NCBI RefSeq assembly: GCF_011765465.1 | Contig: NZ_CP050265.1 | Span: forward strand, 2,323,501 to 2,387,500 | DNA length: 64,000 bases | From: Erythrobacter sp. | GTDB taxonomy: Bacteria > Pseudomonadota > Alphaproteobacteria > Sphingomonadales > Sphingomonadaceae | Direction: 5' to 3' | In this document: one piece after another, positions 34,035 to 43,347 of the stretch | Layout of the letters: every line of letters starts with the position of its first letter | Numbering within the stretch: position 1 is the first letter of the stretch | Made by a program: the position numbers and the translations under genes | The notes under the pieces: generated by a model | What the model was told of the DNA's origin: nothing | What the model saw: the letters and a program-made list of their open reading frames with translations, nothing else | Databases searched by the model: none

Positions 34035-34967
34035 ATGAAATCCATGAAGACGCTTTTGGTTGCAGCTACGATGCTGGCGGGCGGTTTCGCCCTTGCCACG
34101 CCGGCCTCGGCGCAGATGCTCGACCCCGAAAAACCCGAGGACGCGCTCGAGATTTCGAAGCGCCTGCAATGCGGCGTTTCGGCGGACGAGCCGGCGGTGT
34201 TCCACTGGTCGGGCAATATCTACGGCCGCGCGCCCGGCGTGCGCGACAAGCTGCTGTTCAAGGGCGAGGGCATGAACATCCGCCGCTGCGTCGAGATCGA
34301 GGACCCGGAGCGCGGCAAGGGCTGGCGGCTCATCAGCCGCGAGATCATGCTGATGCTGGACCCCGAAACCGGCGAGGTCGTCGATGAATGGGAAAATCCC
34401 TATACCGGCGAGACGGTCGAGGTGATGCAGATCCACAATGACCCCGTGAACGGCCGGCCCAATTTCGCCTATGGCGCGGACGGATCGCCCTTCCGCCTGT
34501 CCTCGATGCGGGTCGCGGGCGACTATGTCTTCATGCCGTTCGAAGCGCCACTGTTCTATCCCAACCCGCTCGCGGGCGATTACCAGCAATTCGTCGGCAA
34601 TATGTATCACGCGATGGAGATCTTCGACTTCGCCGCGATGAAGGACGAGCTGTTCGACGGCTCCACCCCGACCGCCTACCCGATGATCAGCTGGGTGCGC
34701 ATTTCGCCCTGGGCGCCGTGGATGAATATGGGCGGGCGCCCCGGGCAGATGGTGTTCAACGCGATGGGGCGGAAACTGCCGGGCGGATTCGAGCAGCTGC
34801 CCGACGTTCTCAAGGACGAGATCCGCGAAAACTACCCGATCTACGAAAGCGCCCCGCCCAAGGACGATATGCGCCCCAACGAGACGACCTGGACCAAGTT
34901 CAAGAAGCTCACCGACGCGAAGCGCGCCGCCGGGGGCGAGGCGAAGGGCGGCGGCGAAGGCCACTGA
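34035..34967 (+). CDS. Secreted DUF1838 family protein
   Basis: This 310-residue protein has a signal peptide (MKSMKTLLVAATM, cleavage after ASA-Q near residue 27) and a body that I assign to DUF1838 from the pattern W-S-G-x-I-Y-G (HWSGNIYGR), RRCVEIEDPERGKGWRLISRE, YTGETVEV and MNMGGRPGQMVFN. The function of the family is unknown to me; members are common in sphingomonad catabolic regions. GGGAGGAAA precedes the ATG. It has its own terminator downstream and two TTGTCCGGACA(A/T) sites upstream. It is probably periplasmic. Confidence 0.82.
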   Translation: MKSMKTLLVAATMLAGGFALATPASAQMLDPEKPEDALEISKRLQCGVSADEPAVFHWSGNIYGRAPGVRDKLLFKGEGMNIRRCVEIEDPERGKGWRLISREIMLMLDPETGEVVDEWENPYTGETVEVMQIHNDPVNGRPNFAYGADGSPFRLSSMRVAGDYVFMPFEAPLFYPNPLAGDYQQFVGNMYHAMEIFDFAAMKDELFDGSTPTAYPMISWVRISPWAPWMNMGGRPGQMVFNAMGRKLPGGFEQLPDVLKDEIRENYPIYESAPPKDDMRPNETTWTKFKKLTDAKRAAGGEAKGGGEGH

Positions 34968-34987
34968 TCGCCCGCAGCAAGGCCATG

Positions 34988-35027
34988 AAAAAGGGGGCGG
35001 GAAGCGCGCTGCTTCCCGCCCCTTTTT
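34988..35027. terminator. Bidirectional intrinsic terminator
   Basis: GGGGCGGGAAGC (34994-35005) pairs perfectly with GCTTCCCGCCCC (35011-35022) around the loop GCGCT. AAAAAG flanks the left side and TTTTT (35023-35027) the right. The A-run and T-run make it work on both strands. It separates the convergent DUF1838 gene (ends 34967) and TonB receptor (ends 35041). It is the only clear intrinsic terminator in the window. Confidence 0.92.
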
Positions 35028-35040
35028 CGTTGATCGGGGA

Positions 35041-37554
35041 TCAGAAGCCGGCCGAAAGCACCACCCCGACGCGGCGGCCGGGACGAAGCCCGCCGATGAA
35101 GCTCCGCCTCAGGTCGTTGTTGGCATCGGCATAGCGGATGATCTGCTGGATCGCGTCCTCGTCGAACAGGTTGTTGACGTAGAGCATGATCCGGAACTGG
35201 TCGTTCTCGATCCCCATGCGCGCATCGACCTCGGTCGCATCGCCCGTCCGCGCGAGGTTGTGGACCTGCGCGAAGCTCGACGAGGTGTAGGTGATGTTGC
35301 CGCCCGCGAAGAAGTCCCAATCTCCGCCGCCGATCCCGGTCGAGGAGCGGTAATTGAGGTCGGCGAACGCGCGGTGGCGCGGCGCGCGCGGGATCGACTG
35401 CCCGGCGATCGATCCGAACAGGCTCTGGCAGCCCGAAATGTCGGGGAACTGGTCCCCGGTCGAGCAATTGACCAGCCCGTCATCGGCGACGTCGTTGAGC
35501 ACGCCCTGGTTCTCGTCCACCCCGCTGGTGAACTCGGTGTCGGCGAGCGCGTAGTTTGCCGTCAGCGTCAGCCCGCGCGAGAGTTCGCCGACCAGCTCGG
35601 CCTCGACACCCCAGATCTCCGCCTCGCCCGCATTGGTGACGACGCTGATCTGGTTCGGCGGGACCGACACGTTCTGGGTCAGCTGGTAGCCGTCGATCTC
35701 GGTGTAATAGGCCGCGATGTTGAAGATCACCGAACCGTCGAAGAAGGTGTTCTTGAGCCCCAGCTCGAAGCTCTTGTTTTCCTCCTCGGCGAAAGTCTCG
35801 ATGTCGAGATTGGGGTCGAGCGCGTTCGCGGTGATCGCCAGCGCGCCGTTGAACCCACCCGGCTTCTGCCCCTCGGCATAGATTGCGTAGAGCATATTGT
35901 CGGGCGTGAACTGCCAGTCGAGCGTCACGCGCGGGGTGAACGCCTTGAAGGTCGCATCGGCATTGACCGGCGCGGGGCGCGGATCGCCCTCGGCGAAATT
36001 GAAGACGGTCTGGCTGATCTTCTCCTCGGCATAGCGCCCCTCGATCCCGAGGTTGAGCGTGTCGGTGATGTGCCAGTTGACCGCGCCGTAAATGGCGATG
36101 TTCTCGATATCGAGCAGGTTCTCGCTGCGGTCGTTCGGGGTCGAGGGCGAAAACAGCGGGAAGGTCGTCCCGCAGATCGGGTTCGCCGCGCAGCGCGCCT
36201 GCTCCTGCGCGAGCCGCGCCCCGAAGCTCGCCCCGGCAAGCGCCCCGGCATTGGCGGGAACCTCGCGGATCGCAAAATTGTCGTCGCTCTGGTCGAAGTA
36301 GTAGCCGCCGACGATGATATCGAAGGTGTCGCTTTCATAGAGCAGCTTCAGCTCCTGCGACCAGTCCTGCGTCTCGCGCAGGTTGGCGAAGGAGAAGTCG
36401 ATGGTCGAGCCGACGAAGCCGAACGGGAAGATCGGCCCCGCCGGGCCGAAGCCGATCGGGGCGCCCGCCGGGAAACGCGCGAAGACCGCGGTCTGGAAAC
36501 TGTTCGGGCTGTAATCGCCGTCGGTCAGCTGGGTTTCGGCACGGTCGTTGAAGCCGGTCAGCGAGACCAGCGTGAGCGCGTCCGACAGCTCGTATTCCAT
36601 GCGCAGCGAGACGTTGTAGGTGTCCGCCTCGATCCCGACCATGTCGCGGTCGGCGAATTGGACGGGATAGTCCGAGCTCACCTGCGCGGGATCGATCACG
36701 CCGCAGAAATAGCGCCCGCGCCCGCCATAGAGCGAGCCGTTGTCGAACAGGCAGTTGTTCTGGTTCGCGTCCTGGTGGAAGATCGCGGGCTGGCCGTCGT
36801 CGGTGCGGTTGTAATAGCCGCGCAGCGCCGCGGTGAACGGCCCGCCATTGTCCCACGCGAGCACGCCGGAGGCCGACCAGGAGGACTGCTGGCCGATCTT
36901 CGTTCCGTCGAACTGGTTGGTGAACTCGCCGCCGAAATCGTAGAAGCGCCCGTTGACGCCGAAGGACAGGCCTTCGCTGATCGGCCCGCGAATGCCCGCG
37001 GTCAGTTCGTAGCGGTCGTGTTCGGCGATGTCGGCGGTGACTCGGCCTTCCCAGGTGTCGCCGGGCATCTTCGAGATGATGTTGATCGCGCCCGAATAGG
37101 TGTTGCGTCCATAGAGCGCGCTCTGCGGCCCCTTGACCACCTCGATCCGCTCGATCGTGTCGACGTCGTAGTCGGCGAGGGAGCCGGTGTAATAGATGCC
37201 GTCGATGAAGAAGGCGACGCCGCTTTCGCCGAGGATGTTGGCCTGGCCGCGGATCACCGGGCGGTTGCCGTTGCGCCCGAAGCTTTCATCGAAGATGAGG
37301 CCCGGCGTCGTGTTGGCGATGTCGGTGAGGTTGTTGAGGTTGAGGCGCTGGATCGTCTCGGAGGTGGCGACCGCGACGCTGGTCGGAACCGTCTGGAGCG
37401 ATTCCTCGCGCTTGCGCGCCGTGACGATGATGGTCTGGCCGGCGCCTGCCAGTTCCTGCATTTCCTCTTCGCTCTCGTCGATCTCCTGCGCTGCGAGCGC
37501 GCTCGGCGTGAGCATGGTCGCGGCCAGCAGAGCCGAGGTGACAAGCTTCTTCAT
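35041..37554 (-). CDS. TonB-dependent outer-membrane receptor
   Basis: This 837-residue receptor has a signal peptide (MKKLVTSALLAATML, cleavage near ALAAQ), the plug start IIVTARKREESLQTVP, KGPQSALYGRNTYSGA in the plug, and a barrel ending VGVVLSAGF. The ATG at 37554 has GGGAGGG upstream. A 20-bp near-perfect palindrome with the TTGTCC-core lies 80 bases before the start. It reads leftward toward the shared terminator. The ligand is unknown. It is one of two receptors flanking the small membrane-protein gene at 37688. Confidence 0.94.
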   Translation of the reverse strand: MKKLVTSALLAATMLTPSALAAQEIDESEEEMQELAGAGQTIIVTARKREESLQTVPTSVAVATSETIQRLNLNNLTDIANTTPGLIFDESFGRNGNRPVIRGQANILGESGVAFFIDGIYYTGSLADYDVDTIERIEVVKGPQSALYGRNTYSGAINIISKMPGDTWEGRVTADIAEHDRYELTAGIRGPISEGLSFGVNGRFYDFGGEFTNQFDGTKIGQQSSWSASGVLAWDNGGPFTAALRGYYNRTDDGQPAIFHQDANQNNCLFDNGSLYGGRGRYFCGVIDPAQVSSDYPVQFADRDMVGIEADTYNVSLRMEYELSDALTLVSLTGFNDRAETQLTDGDYSPNSFQTAVFARFPAGAPIGFGPAGPIFPFGFVGSTIDFSFANLRETQDWSQELKLLYESDTFDIIVGGYYFDQSDDNFAIREVPANAGALAGASFGARLAQEQARCAANPICGTTFPLFSPSTPNDRSENLLDIENIAIYGAVNWHITDTLNLGIEGRYAEEKISQTVFNFAEGDPRPAPVNADATFKAFTPRVTLDWQFTPDNMLYAIYAEGQKPGGFNGALAITANALDPNLDIETFAEEENKSFELGLKNTFFDGSVIFNIAAYYTEIDGYQLTQNVSVPPNQISVVTNAGEAEIWGVEAELVGELSRGLTLTANYALADTEFTSGVDENQGVLNDVADDGLVNCSTGDQFPDISGCQSLFGSIAGQSIPRAPRHRAFADLNYRSSTGIGGGDWDFFAGGNITYTSSSFAQVHNLARTGDATEVDARMGIENDQFRIMLYVNNLFDEDAIQQIIRYADANNDLRRSFIGGLRPGRRVGVVLSAGF

Positions 37555-37633
37555 GGTTACCCTCCCGTAACGGCGCCGGACCCCTCCGGCGCGAAAATCA
37601 ACCGTCCCTGCCGTCAATCCTGCCGAGCGGCGA

Positions 37634-37653
37634 AAATTTGTCCAGACAAATTT
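37634..37653. promoter_or_regulatory. AAATTTGTCCAGACAAATTT palindrome (regulon site 4)
   Basis: A 20-bp palindrome, perfect except for the central CA pair, with the TTGTCCAGACAA core at 37638-37649. It is located 80 bases upstream of the TonB receptor start at 37554 and just past the end of the membrane-protein gene (37688). The arms are longer than in other copies. Confidence 0.78.
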
Positions 37654-37687
37654 GCCCAGCGCGGCGGAATGAGGCCGGGGTGAGGAA

Positions 37688-38365
37688 TCACGGCAACGGT
37701 TTGACGTTGCCGAGAAAGGCCGTGACGAGCAGCAGGAGATAGACCGTCCAGACCCAGATCCGGGTGCGATCCATCGTCCGGCGCAGCGGGATTTCGGTCG
37801 CATCGCTCGACCCTTCCTGCAGCACCGCGGCAAGCTGCGCGCCGACCGGCTTGAACGTCACGTCGATCATGATCGCGGCAACGAAGATGAGCCCGAACAT
37901 CAGCGCCTTCCACGCCAGCCAGTCGGGGCCGAGCGGCGCGTCCAGCCACAGGCTCTGCCCGCCGAGCCAGAGGTAGAAGCCGCCGATCAGCCAGCGCAGC
38001 CAGCCTTCGATCCGGCGATTGCGCGCCGCGCGCGGGGTCTGGTCGTGGAAATGCGAATCCCACACCAGCGCGAGCCAGAAAAGGCCGACCAGCCACGCGC
38101 CGACCAGCAGCCATGTCGGCACGTCCCACCAGCCGCCCGTGTCCACCACGGAAAGCGACAGCGGGACCATCAGCGCCCAGGCGCTGCGCGGGACCATGTC
38201 GATCTCGACCAGCAGGGTGAGCAGCGCGATCCTCTGGTCGAGCGACCACTTCTCGCGCTTCCTGAAATGCTGGCCGAGCACGAACACCCCGACATCCGCA
38301 CCGAGCCACAGCACGAACAGCAGCAGGTGGACATAGACCAGCACCGGATAGGCGTATTCGGACAT
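37688..38365 (-). CDS. Small integral membrane protein (paralogue of 62788-63480)
   Basis: This 225-residue protein has about five or six membrane segments: VLVYVHLLLFVLWLGADVGVF (about 7-27), the segments around ALMVPLSLSVV, WLLVGAWLVGLFWLALVW, WLIGGFYLWL, ALMFGLIFVAAIMI and the C-terminal VWTVYLLLLVTAFLG. It ends GNVKPLP. The protein at 62788 shares the V/I-H-x-L...WLGxxxGVF start, the D-(M/I)-(V/L)-x-R loop and the FLGxVKP end. The layout recalls CopD/DUF2269-like membrane proteins. GAGGGGG precedes the ATG. It faces the palindrome pair at 38440/38482. A transport or electron-transfer role is open. Confidence 0.8.
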   Translation of the reverse strand: MSEYAYPVLVYVHLLLFVLWLGADVGVFVLGQHFRKREKWSLDQRIALLTLLVEIDMVPRSAWALMVPLSLSVVDTGGWWDVPTWLLVGAWLVGLFWLALVWDSHFHDQTPRAARNRRIEGWLRWLIGGFYLWLGGQSLWLDAPLGPDWLAWKALMFGLIFVAAIMIDVTFKPVGAQLAAVLQEGSSDATEIPLRRTMDRTRIWVWTVYLLLLVTAFLGNVKPLP

Positions 38366-38439
38366 TCGGACCCCCTCGAAACCCGTGGCAAAGCAAAACT
38401 GTTGCCCAAACGGCACGGACGTTGACAGATTCGGACAAT

Positions 38440-38451
38440 TTGTCCGGACAA
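38440..38451. promoter_or_regulatory. TTGTCCGGACAA palindrome (regulon site 5)
   Basis: A perfect 12-bp palindrome, 75 bases upstream of the membrane-protein start (38365) in the 203-base divergent promoter. A separate half-site, TCGGACAA (38431-38438), lies immediately beside it. Its centre is 42 bases, about four helical turns, from that of the next copy. Confidence 0.8.
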
Positions 38452-38481
38452 TTTGCACTTCCGCGCTTGACAAGCAAGAGT

Positions 38482-38493
38482 TTGTCCGGACAA
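38482..38493. promoter_or_regulatory. TTGTCCGGACAA palindrome (regulon site 6) overlapping a possible promoter
   Basis: A perfect 12-bp palindrome, 75 bases upstream of the TonB receptor start (38569). A TTGACA hexamer (38467-38472) lies 17 bases before ACAACT (38490-38495), which would be a weak -10 box inside the palindrome. Binding there would block transcription, so repression is the simplest model. The -10 assignment is weak. Confidence 0.72.
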
Positions 38494-38568
38494 CTTTCGC
38501 CCGCAGGATGGGAACGACAGACCGGCGGGAGGCCGGCATCACCCTTTGCAGACGGAGGACCAACTCCC

Positions 38569-41133
38569 ATGACTTCGCTTTACGCCAAAAGACTGGCGCT
38601 GCTCGGCATGACCTCGGGTCTTGCCCTGGCCGCGTTCCCGACCATCGCCCACGCCCAGGACGCCGAACAGGATGTCGCCGAGGAGGAAACCCAGCGCGGC
38701 GTGTCCTCGATCATCGTCACAGCCCAGCGCCGCGAGGAAAGCGTGCAGGACGTGCCGATCGCGATCTCGGCCTTCGACCAGCAGGAACTGCAGACCCGCG
38801 GCGCCTTCACCGCGCTCGACGTGGCGCAGTTCGTTCCGAACCTCGTCGGCCTCAACAACACCGGGCTGGGCACCGCGAACTCCTATTATCTGCGCGGCAT
38901 CGGCAACTCGGAAAGCATCGCGACCTTCGACCCGCCGATCGGCACCTATGTCGACGACATCTATCTCTCGCGCCAGAATGCCAACAACCTGTCGCTGTTC
39001 GACGTCGAGCGGATCGAGGTCCTGCGCGGGCCGCAGGGCACGCTGTTCGGGCGCAACACGACCGGCGGCGCGATCAACGTCTTCCTGTCCGAACCGGGCG
39101 ACGAGATCGCGGGCTATGCCGAGATCGGCTACGGCTCCTACGACATGAAGATGGGGCGGGCCTCGATCGACCTGCCGCTCGCCGACACCTTCGCGGTCAA
39201 GGTGTCGGGCTACTGGCAGGACGACGACGGCTGGGCGATCAACAACCTCACAGGCGAGCGCACCAATGAAAGCGACAGCTGGGGCGTGCGCCTCGGTATG
39301 CGCGGCGAACTTTCGGACAGCGTGCGCTGGACGGGTTCGTACATCCACACCGAGTCCGAGGCGGTGAACCTGCTCAATTTCGACTGCGATCCGACCAATC
39401 CGACCAATTGCGACGGGCGCTTCACCGCGACCGGGCTGACCCGGGACGGCAATTTCATCAGCCCCGCCTTCGGCCCGCTCGTGGCCGGGGACAAGGTCAA
39501 CCAGGGCCTCGGCAACAAGGCGGTGATGGATTTCATCTCGTCCAATCTCGAAGTCGAACTCTCGCCCGACTGGACAGTCAATTTCATCACCGGCTTCGTC
39601 GACCTCTCGCAGCAGTTCGCGCTCGACTTCGCCGATGGTCGCGCCTTGCCGACCGCAGCCAATCCCGTCCCGCCGGTGGTGGGCTGGACCTATGGCGGCT
39701 TCAGCATCGTCAATGACGGCTCGCACACCCAGTTCACGCAGGAAGTGAAATTCACCGGCTCGATCGCCGACGGCCTGCTCGATGTCGTGGGCGGCGTGTT
39801 CTACTTCCACGAGGAAAACACGACCGATTTCGCCGACATCTTCACGCTGCCTTTCGCCCCGCCGCCGGACGGGTTCCCGTTCCTGCTGGCGGACCGCACG
39901 CTGGACAACACGGCCGAGGCATGGGCGGGCTACCTGCAGGCCGACCTCAACATCACCGACCAGCTCACGCTGACGGCGGGGGTCCGCTACACCGACGAGA
40001 CCAAGACCTTCTCGATCCGCGACAACCGTCCGCGGGTGGGGGGCACGAACCTGTGCCTTGCGGCGAACCAGTTCGGCCCGACGCCCTGCATCGAGGACGC
40101 AAACCTCGTCGCGGCCAACGGCACGCCGATCCCGACCGAGCAGTCGGTCGACCTGTGGACCCCGCGCTTTGCGATCAATTACGCGCCGAGCGACGAGATC
40201 CTCCTCTTCGCCAGCGCCACGCGCGGCTTCAAGTCGGGCGGCTGGAACGCGCGCGGGACCAATCCGAACCTACTTTTCCCGTTCGGCCCGGAAACCGCGT
40301 GGAGCTATGAAGCGGGCGCGAAGACCGAATTGTTCGACCGCCTGATCCGGTTCAACGTGACCGGCTTCTGGCTCGACGTGTCGGACCTGCAGACCCCGTC
40401 GGCCTTCGTCGCGCCGGACGGTTCGCTGACCTTCATCACCCGCAACTTCGCCGATTACGAAAACAAGGGCGTCGAGGTCGAGATCACCACGGTCCCGGTC
40501 GAAGGGCTCAACCTGTTCGCCGCGATCGGGTACCAGGACGATGAATACAACATCGATCCCAACGCCCCCGCGCTCGACGAATTCGGGATCCAGTCGGTCG
40601 CCGCGCAGCAGCAGGACTGCCTTGCCCAGCTCGCGGCCGGGCTCCTGCCCAATGTCGGCGGCGGAGCGGACGAAGCGCCCGCCTGCGGGGTCGGCATCGT
40701 CGCGCCCGACGGCTCGATCGCGACGCCCGTGCGAACCCCCGACTGGACGGTGTCGATCGGCGGCAGCTACGAGATCGGCCTCGGCACCGATTTCACGCTG
40801 ACCCCGGCGATCAACGCCAACTGGCGCAGCGACAGCGAAGTGGGCACCAGCGAAGTGACCCTGTTCGAACAGGACGTCACCGGGCTTTCCGGCACGGTCT
40901 ACCCGACCAACACCCTGCGGCTCGGCGATCCGATCGACCCGGCGACGGGTTCGTTCAGCCCGGCGCGCTGGATCGTCAACGGCACGCTGACGCTGCGCAG
41001 CGTGGACGGATGGTCGCTGGTGGCGGAATGCCGCAACTGCTTCGATGAGGAAGCGGTCGAAAGCTCGCTTGCCAACTTCGCCTATCTCAACCCGCCGCGC
41101 ACCTGGATGGTCAGGGCCAGGTACGATTTCTGA
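38569..41133 (+). CDS. TonB-dependent outer-membrane receptor heading a seven-gene operon
   Basis: This 854-residue receptor has a signal peptide (cleavage after AHA-Q near residue 28), the plug start SIIVTAQRREESVQDVP, LRGPQGTLFGRNTTGGAIN in the plug, and a barrel ending MVRARYDF. The ATG at 38569 has ACGGAGGACC upstream. Its TGA shares one base with the ATG of the VOC protein gene. It opens an operon (38569-48093) of uptake, periplasmic hydrolysis and permease genes, so it probably imports the operon's substrate across the outer membrane. Two TTGTCCGGACAA palindromes precede it. Confidence 0.94.
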   Translation: MTSLYAKRLALLGMTSGLALAAFPTIAHAQDAEQDVAEEETQRGVSSIIVTAQRREESVQDVPIAISAFDQQELQTRGAFTALDVAQFVPNLVGLNNTGLGTANSYYLRGIGNSESIATFDPPIGTYVDDIYLSRQNANNLSLFDVERIEVLRGPQGTLFGRNTTGGAINVFLSEPGDEIAGYAEIGYGSYDMKMGRASIDLPLADTFAVKVSGYWQDDDGWAINNLTGERTNESDSWGVRLGMRGELSDSVRWTGSYIHTESEAVNLLNFDCDPTNPTNCDGRFTATGLTRDGNFISPAFGPLVAGDKVNQGLGNKAVMDFISSNLEVELSPDWTVNFITGFVDLSQQFALDFADGRALPTAANPVPPVVGWTYGGFSIVNDGSHTQFTQEVKFTGSIADGLLDVVGGVFYFHEENTTDFADIFTLPFAPPPDGFPFLLADRTLDNTAEAWAGYLQADLNITDQLTLTAGVRYTDETKTFSIRDNRPRVGGTNLCLAANQFGPTPCIEDANLVAANGTPIPTEQSVDLWTPRFAINYAPSDEILLFASATRGFKSGGWNARGTNPNLLFPFGPETAWSYEAGAKTELFDRLIRFNVTGFWLDVSDLQTPSAFVAPDGSLTFITRNFADYENKGVEVEITTVPVEGLNLFAAIGYQDDEYNIDPNAPALDEFGIQSVAAQQQDCLAQLAAGLLPNVGGGADEAPACGVGIVAPDGSIATPVRTPDWTVSIGGSYEIGLGTDFTLTPAINANWRSDSEVGTSEVTLFEQDVTGLSGTVYPTNTLRLGDPIDPATGSFSPARWIVNGTLTLRSVDGWSLVAECRNCFDEEAVESSLANFAYLNPPRTWMVRARYDF

Positions 41134-42161
41134 TGCTTGATCGATTGGCGGCGGCGGCGGTTCTGGCCGTCGCCGCCGCATTTCCTCTTGCCGCCCAAAG
41201 CGCCGCCGATGACGGCGTCGAACCGTGGACCGAGGCCGTCGTCAGCGTCACCGACCTCGAAGAGAGCGCGGGCTGGCTGGTCGATCACGGCGGCTGGCGC
41301 GAAGTCGCGAGCGGCGCGCTCGACCCTTCCGAAATCGCCTACTGGAACCTGCCGGAGAGCGTCACCGGCGCCTTCCTGAAAATCTGCGCGCCAGAGGTCG
41401 ACGCAGGCTGCGTCCGCTATGTCCGTTTCGACGGGGCGGAGCAGCGAGTAATCCGCCTCGCCGCGCGGCCATGGGACACGGGCGGGATCTTCTCTATCAT
41501 GCTGCGCACCGAAGACGCGCGCGCCGCCTTCGACGCGGCGATCGCGCGCGGGTGGTGGGCGGAAAGCCAGCCCTACGCCTTCACTTTCGGCGGCTCCGAC
41601 CTCGTCAACGTCGTCATCCGCGGCCCCCACGGCGTCAATTACGCACTCTACGAGCGCAAGGCCCCGCCCTTCGACGCCTTCCCGGTCGGAGCGCTCAGCC
41701 GCGCGTTCAACGCGATGCGAATGGTGAAGGACCAGCCGAAAGCGCTCGCCTTCTACCGCGACACACTGGGCTTCGGCGTATTGTTCGACGCGCCGTTTAC
41801 CGATCCCGAGCCGCGCTCGAACAATTTCTCGGTTCCCGCCAATCTCGCCACCAGCCTCGTGCGCCGCGCGGCGGTGGCGCAGCCGGTCCTTCCGGGCGAG
41901 ACGGGCCGGGTCGAGGTTATGGAATTCGAGGGCTTCGAGGGCCGCGATTTTTCCGAACACGCCTCGCCGCCCAATCTCGGCATAATCTCGCTGCGCTACC
42001 CGGTGCGCGATTTGGGCGCCTATCTCGAAAGCCTCGCCGCGCGCGGGCTGGAGCCGACCTACGAAAGCGACGCGGTGACGATACCCGGCATCGGCACGGT
42101 CGCCATCGCCGCTGTCCGCGATCCCGACGGCAACCTCACCGAGTTCTACGATGCGCCCTAG
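41133..42161 (+). CDS. Secreted two-domain VOC protein
   Basis: This 342-residue protein has a signal peptide (MLDRLAAAAVLAVAAAFPLAAQ) followed by two VOC (glyoxalase-like) halves: TEAVVSVTDLEESAGWLV (about 33-50) to YALYERK, and FNAMRMVKDQPKALAFYRDT (about 191-210) to DPDGNLTEFYD at the end. A periplasmic location is unusual for a VOC enzyme. It could be an isomerase or a ligand-binding protein. The start overlaps the receptor stop, and its end overlaps the serine hydrolase gene by 11 bases. Confidence 0.82.
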   Translation: MLDRLAAAAVLAVAAAFPLAAQSAADDGVEPWTEAVVSVTDLEESAGWLVDHGGWREVASGALDPSEIAYWNLPESVTGAFLKICAPEVDAGCVRYVRFDGAEQRVIRLAARPWDTGGIFSIMLRTEDARAAFDAAIARGWWAESQPYAFTFGGSDLVNVVIRGPHGVNYALYERKAPPFDAFPVGALSRAFNAMRMVKDQPKALAFYRDTLGFGVLFDAPFTDPEPRSNNFSVPANLATSLVRRAAVAQPVLPGETGRVEVMEFEGFEGRDFSEHASPPNLGIISLRYPVRDLGAYLESLAARGLEPTYESDAVTIPGIGTVAIAAVRDPDGNLTEFYDAP

Positions 42162-43347
42162 CCTTGCCCTCCTGTCGCTGGCGATCATCGCCGCCCCGCT
42201 CGCCGCGCAGGACGACCCGCTGTTCGAGCGGCGCTGGGAAAGCCTGCTGGCGGGCGGCTATGAGCCGCTCACCATTCCGGTCGACTGGTACGATCCCGTC
42301 GCTGAGGTCGAAGGCGCACCCACGCCGGTCGTCGCCACCACGCCCGCCGTAGCCGGCATCGCCCCGACCGCGCTCGAAGCAGCGGCAAGCTGGGCCGAGG
42401 CGCAGAATTCGACCGCGCTGCTGGTCGCCCGCGACGGGAAACTGGTGTTCGAGCGCTACTGGCAGGGCACGGGCCGCGACACGCGCTTCAATCCGCAGTC
42501 CATGTCGAAGACCGTGCTCGCGCTGCTCATGGGGATCGCGATCGAGCGCGGCGAGGTGGGCTCGGTTGGCGATCCGGTTTCGGATTACGTGAGCGAATGG
42601 AAGGGCGAGCCGCGCGGCGCGATCACGCTGCGCCAGATGCTGCACATGGCCTCGGGGCTCGAACAGGGCGATGCTGGCTACGGCTACAAGGTCACGCCCG
42701 ACAACCCGGTGGTGCGCCACAGCCTCGGCAGCGACTACACGAAGCTGCCGCTTTCGCTCGAGCCGGTCGGCGCGCCGGGCGAGAGCTTCGACTACAACAA
42801 CAACGTCAACCAGCTGCTCGGCATCGTGCTCGAACGCGCGAGCGGGCGGGACTACGAGGCGCTGCTTTCGGAGCGGTTGTGGCAGCCGCTTGGCCTTGCC
42901 GATGCCGCCATGCCGCTGGACCGCGAAGGCGGGATGGTCATCACCAGCTGCTGCATCCTGTCGCGCCCGGTGGACTGGCTGCGCATCGGCCAGCTGTTCG
43001 TCGACGGCGGACGCTACGAAGGCGCGCAGGTCGTGCCGGAAGACTGGATCGAGGCAATGCTCGAACCCTCCCCGGCCTATCGCGGCTACGGCTACCAGGT
43101 GTGGGTGGGCAACCAGCAGGTCGGCGGCGAACGCCCGCCGCGCGTCCCGCTCGTCCCGTGGCAGAGCGAGGCGTTCGCGCCCCCGCGCGTCGTCCTCCTC
43201 CACGGCCACGGAGGGCAGCGCGTCTATGCCATGCCGGACAAGGGGCTGGTCATTGTGCGAGCAGCGCGCGATTGGCCGCAAGGCTGGGACGACGCCCTGC
43301 TGCCGAACGTGATATGGCGGGGAACCGCCGAGGAGAAACCCGAGTGA
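42151..43347 (+). CDS. Secreted serine hydrolase, beta-lactamase/NylB fold
   Basis: This 398-residue protein has a signal peptide (MRPSLALLSLAIIAAPLAAQ). It shows the class C beta-lactamase-type active site: S117-M-S-K120, the Tyr motif Y215-N-N, and HGHGGQR near residue 350 in place of KTG. 6-Aminohexanoate-dimer hydrolase (NylB) and esterases such as EstB share this layout, so amide or ester cleavage in the periplasm is likely; penicillin resistance is unlikely. Its TGA overlaps the GTG of the permease gene. It may process the imported substrate before inner-membrane transport. Confidence 0.88.
   Translation: MRPSLALLSLAIIAAPLAAQDDPLFERRWESLLAGGYEPLTIPVDWYDPVAEVEGAPTPVVATTPAVAGIAPTALEAAASWAEAQNSTALLVARDGKLVFERYWQGTGRDTRFNPQSMSKTVLALLMGIAIERGEVGSVGDPVSDYVSEWKGEPRGAITLRQMLHMASGLEQGDAGYGYKVTPDNPVVRHSLGSDYTKLPLSLEPVGAPGESFDYNNNVNQLLGIVLERASGRDYEALLSERLWQPLGLADAAMPLDREGGMVITSCCILSRPVDWLRIGQLFVDGGRYEGAQVVPEDWIEAMLEPSPAYRGYGYQVWVGNQQVGGERPPRVPLVPWQSEAFAPPRVVLLHGHGGQRVYAMPDKGLVIVRAARDWPQGWDDALLPNVIWRGTAEEKPE

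Noticed and set aside
33876..34964. Possible long N-terminal extension of the CitE-like protein, antisense to DUF1838
   Set aside because: The extension would run through two operators and the whole DUF1838 gene. The family N-terminus fits the ATG at 33875.
35260..37683. An 807-codon open frame antisense to the TonB receptor at 35041-37554
   Set aside because: It has the same type of composition artefact, and it would run through the palindrome and the receptor start.
42151..43347. Beta-lactamase resistance gene
   Set aside because: The SxxK/YNN layout without KTG and the operon context fit NylB/EstB-like hydrolases.
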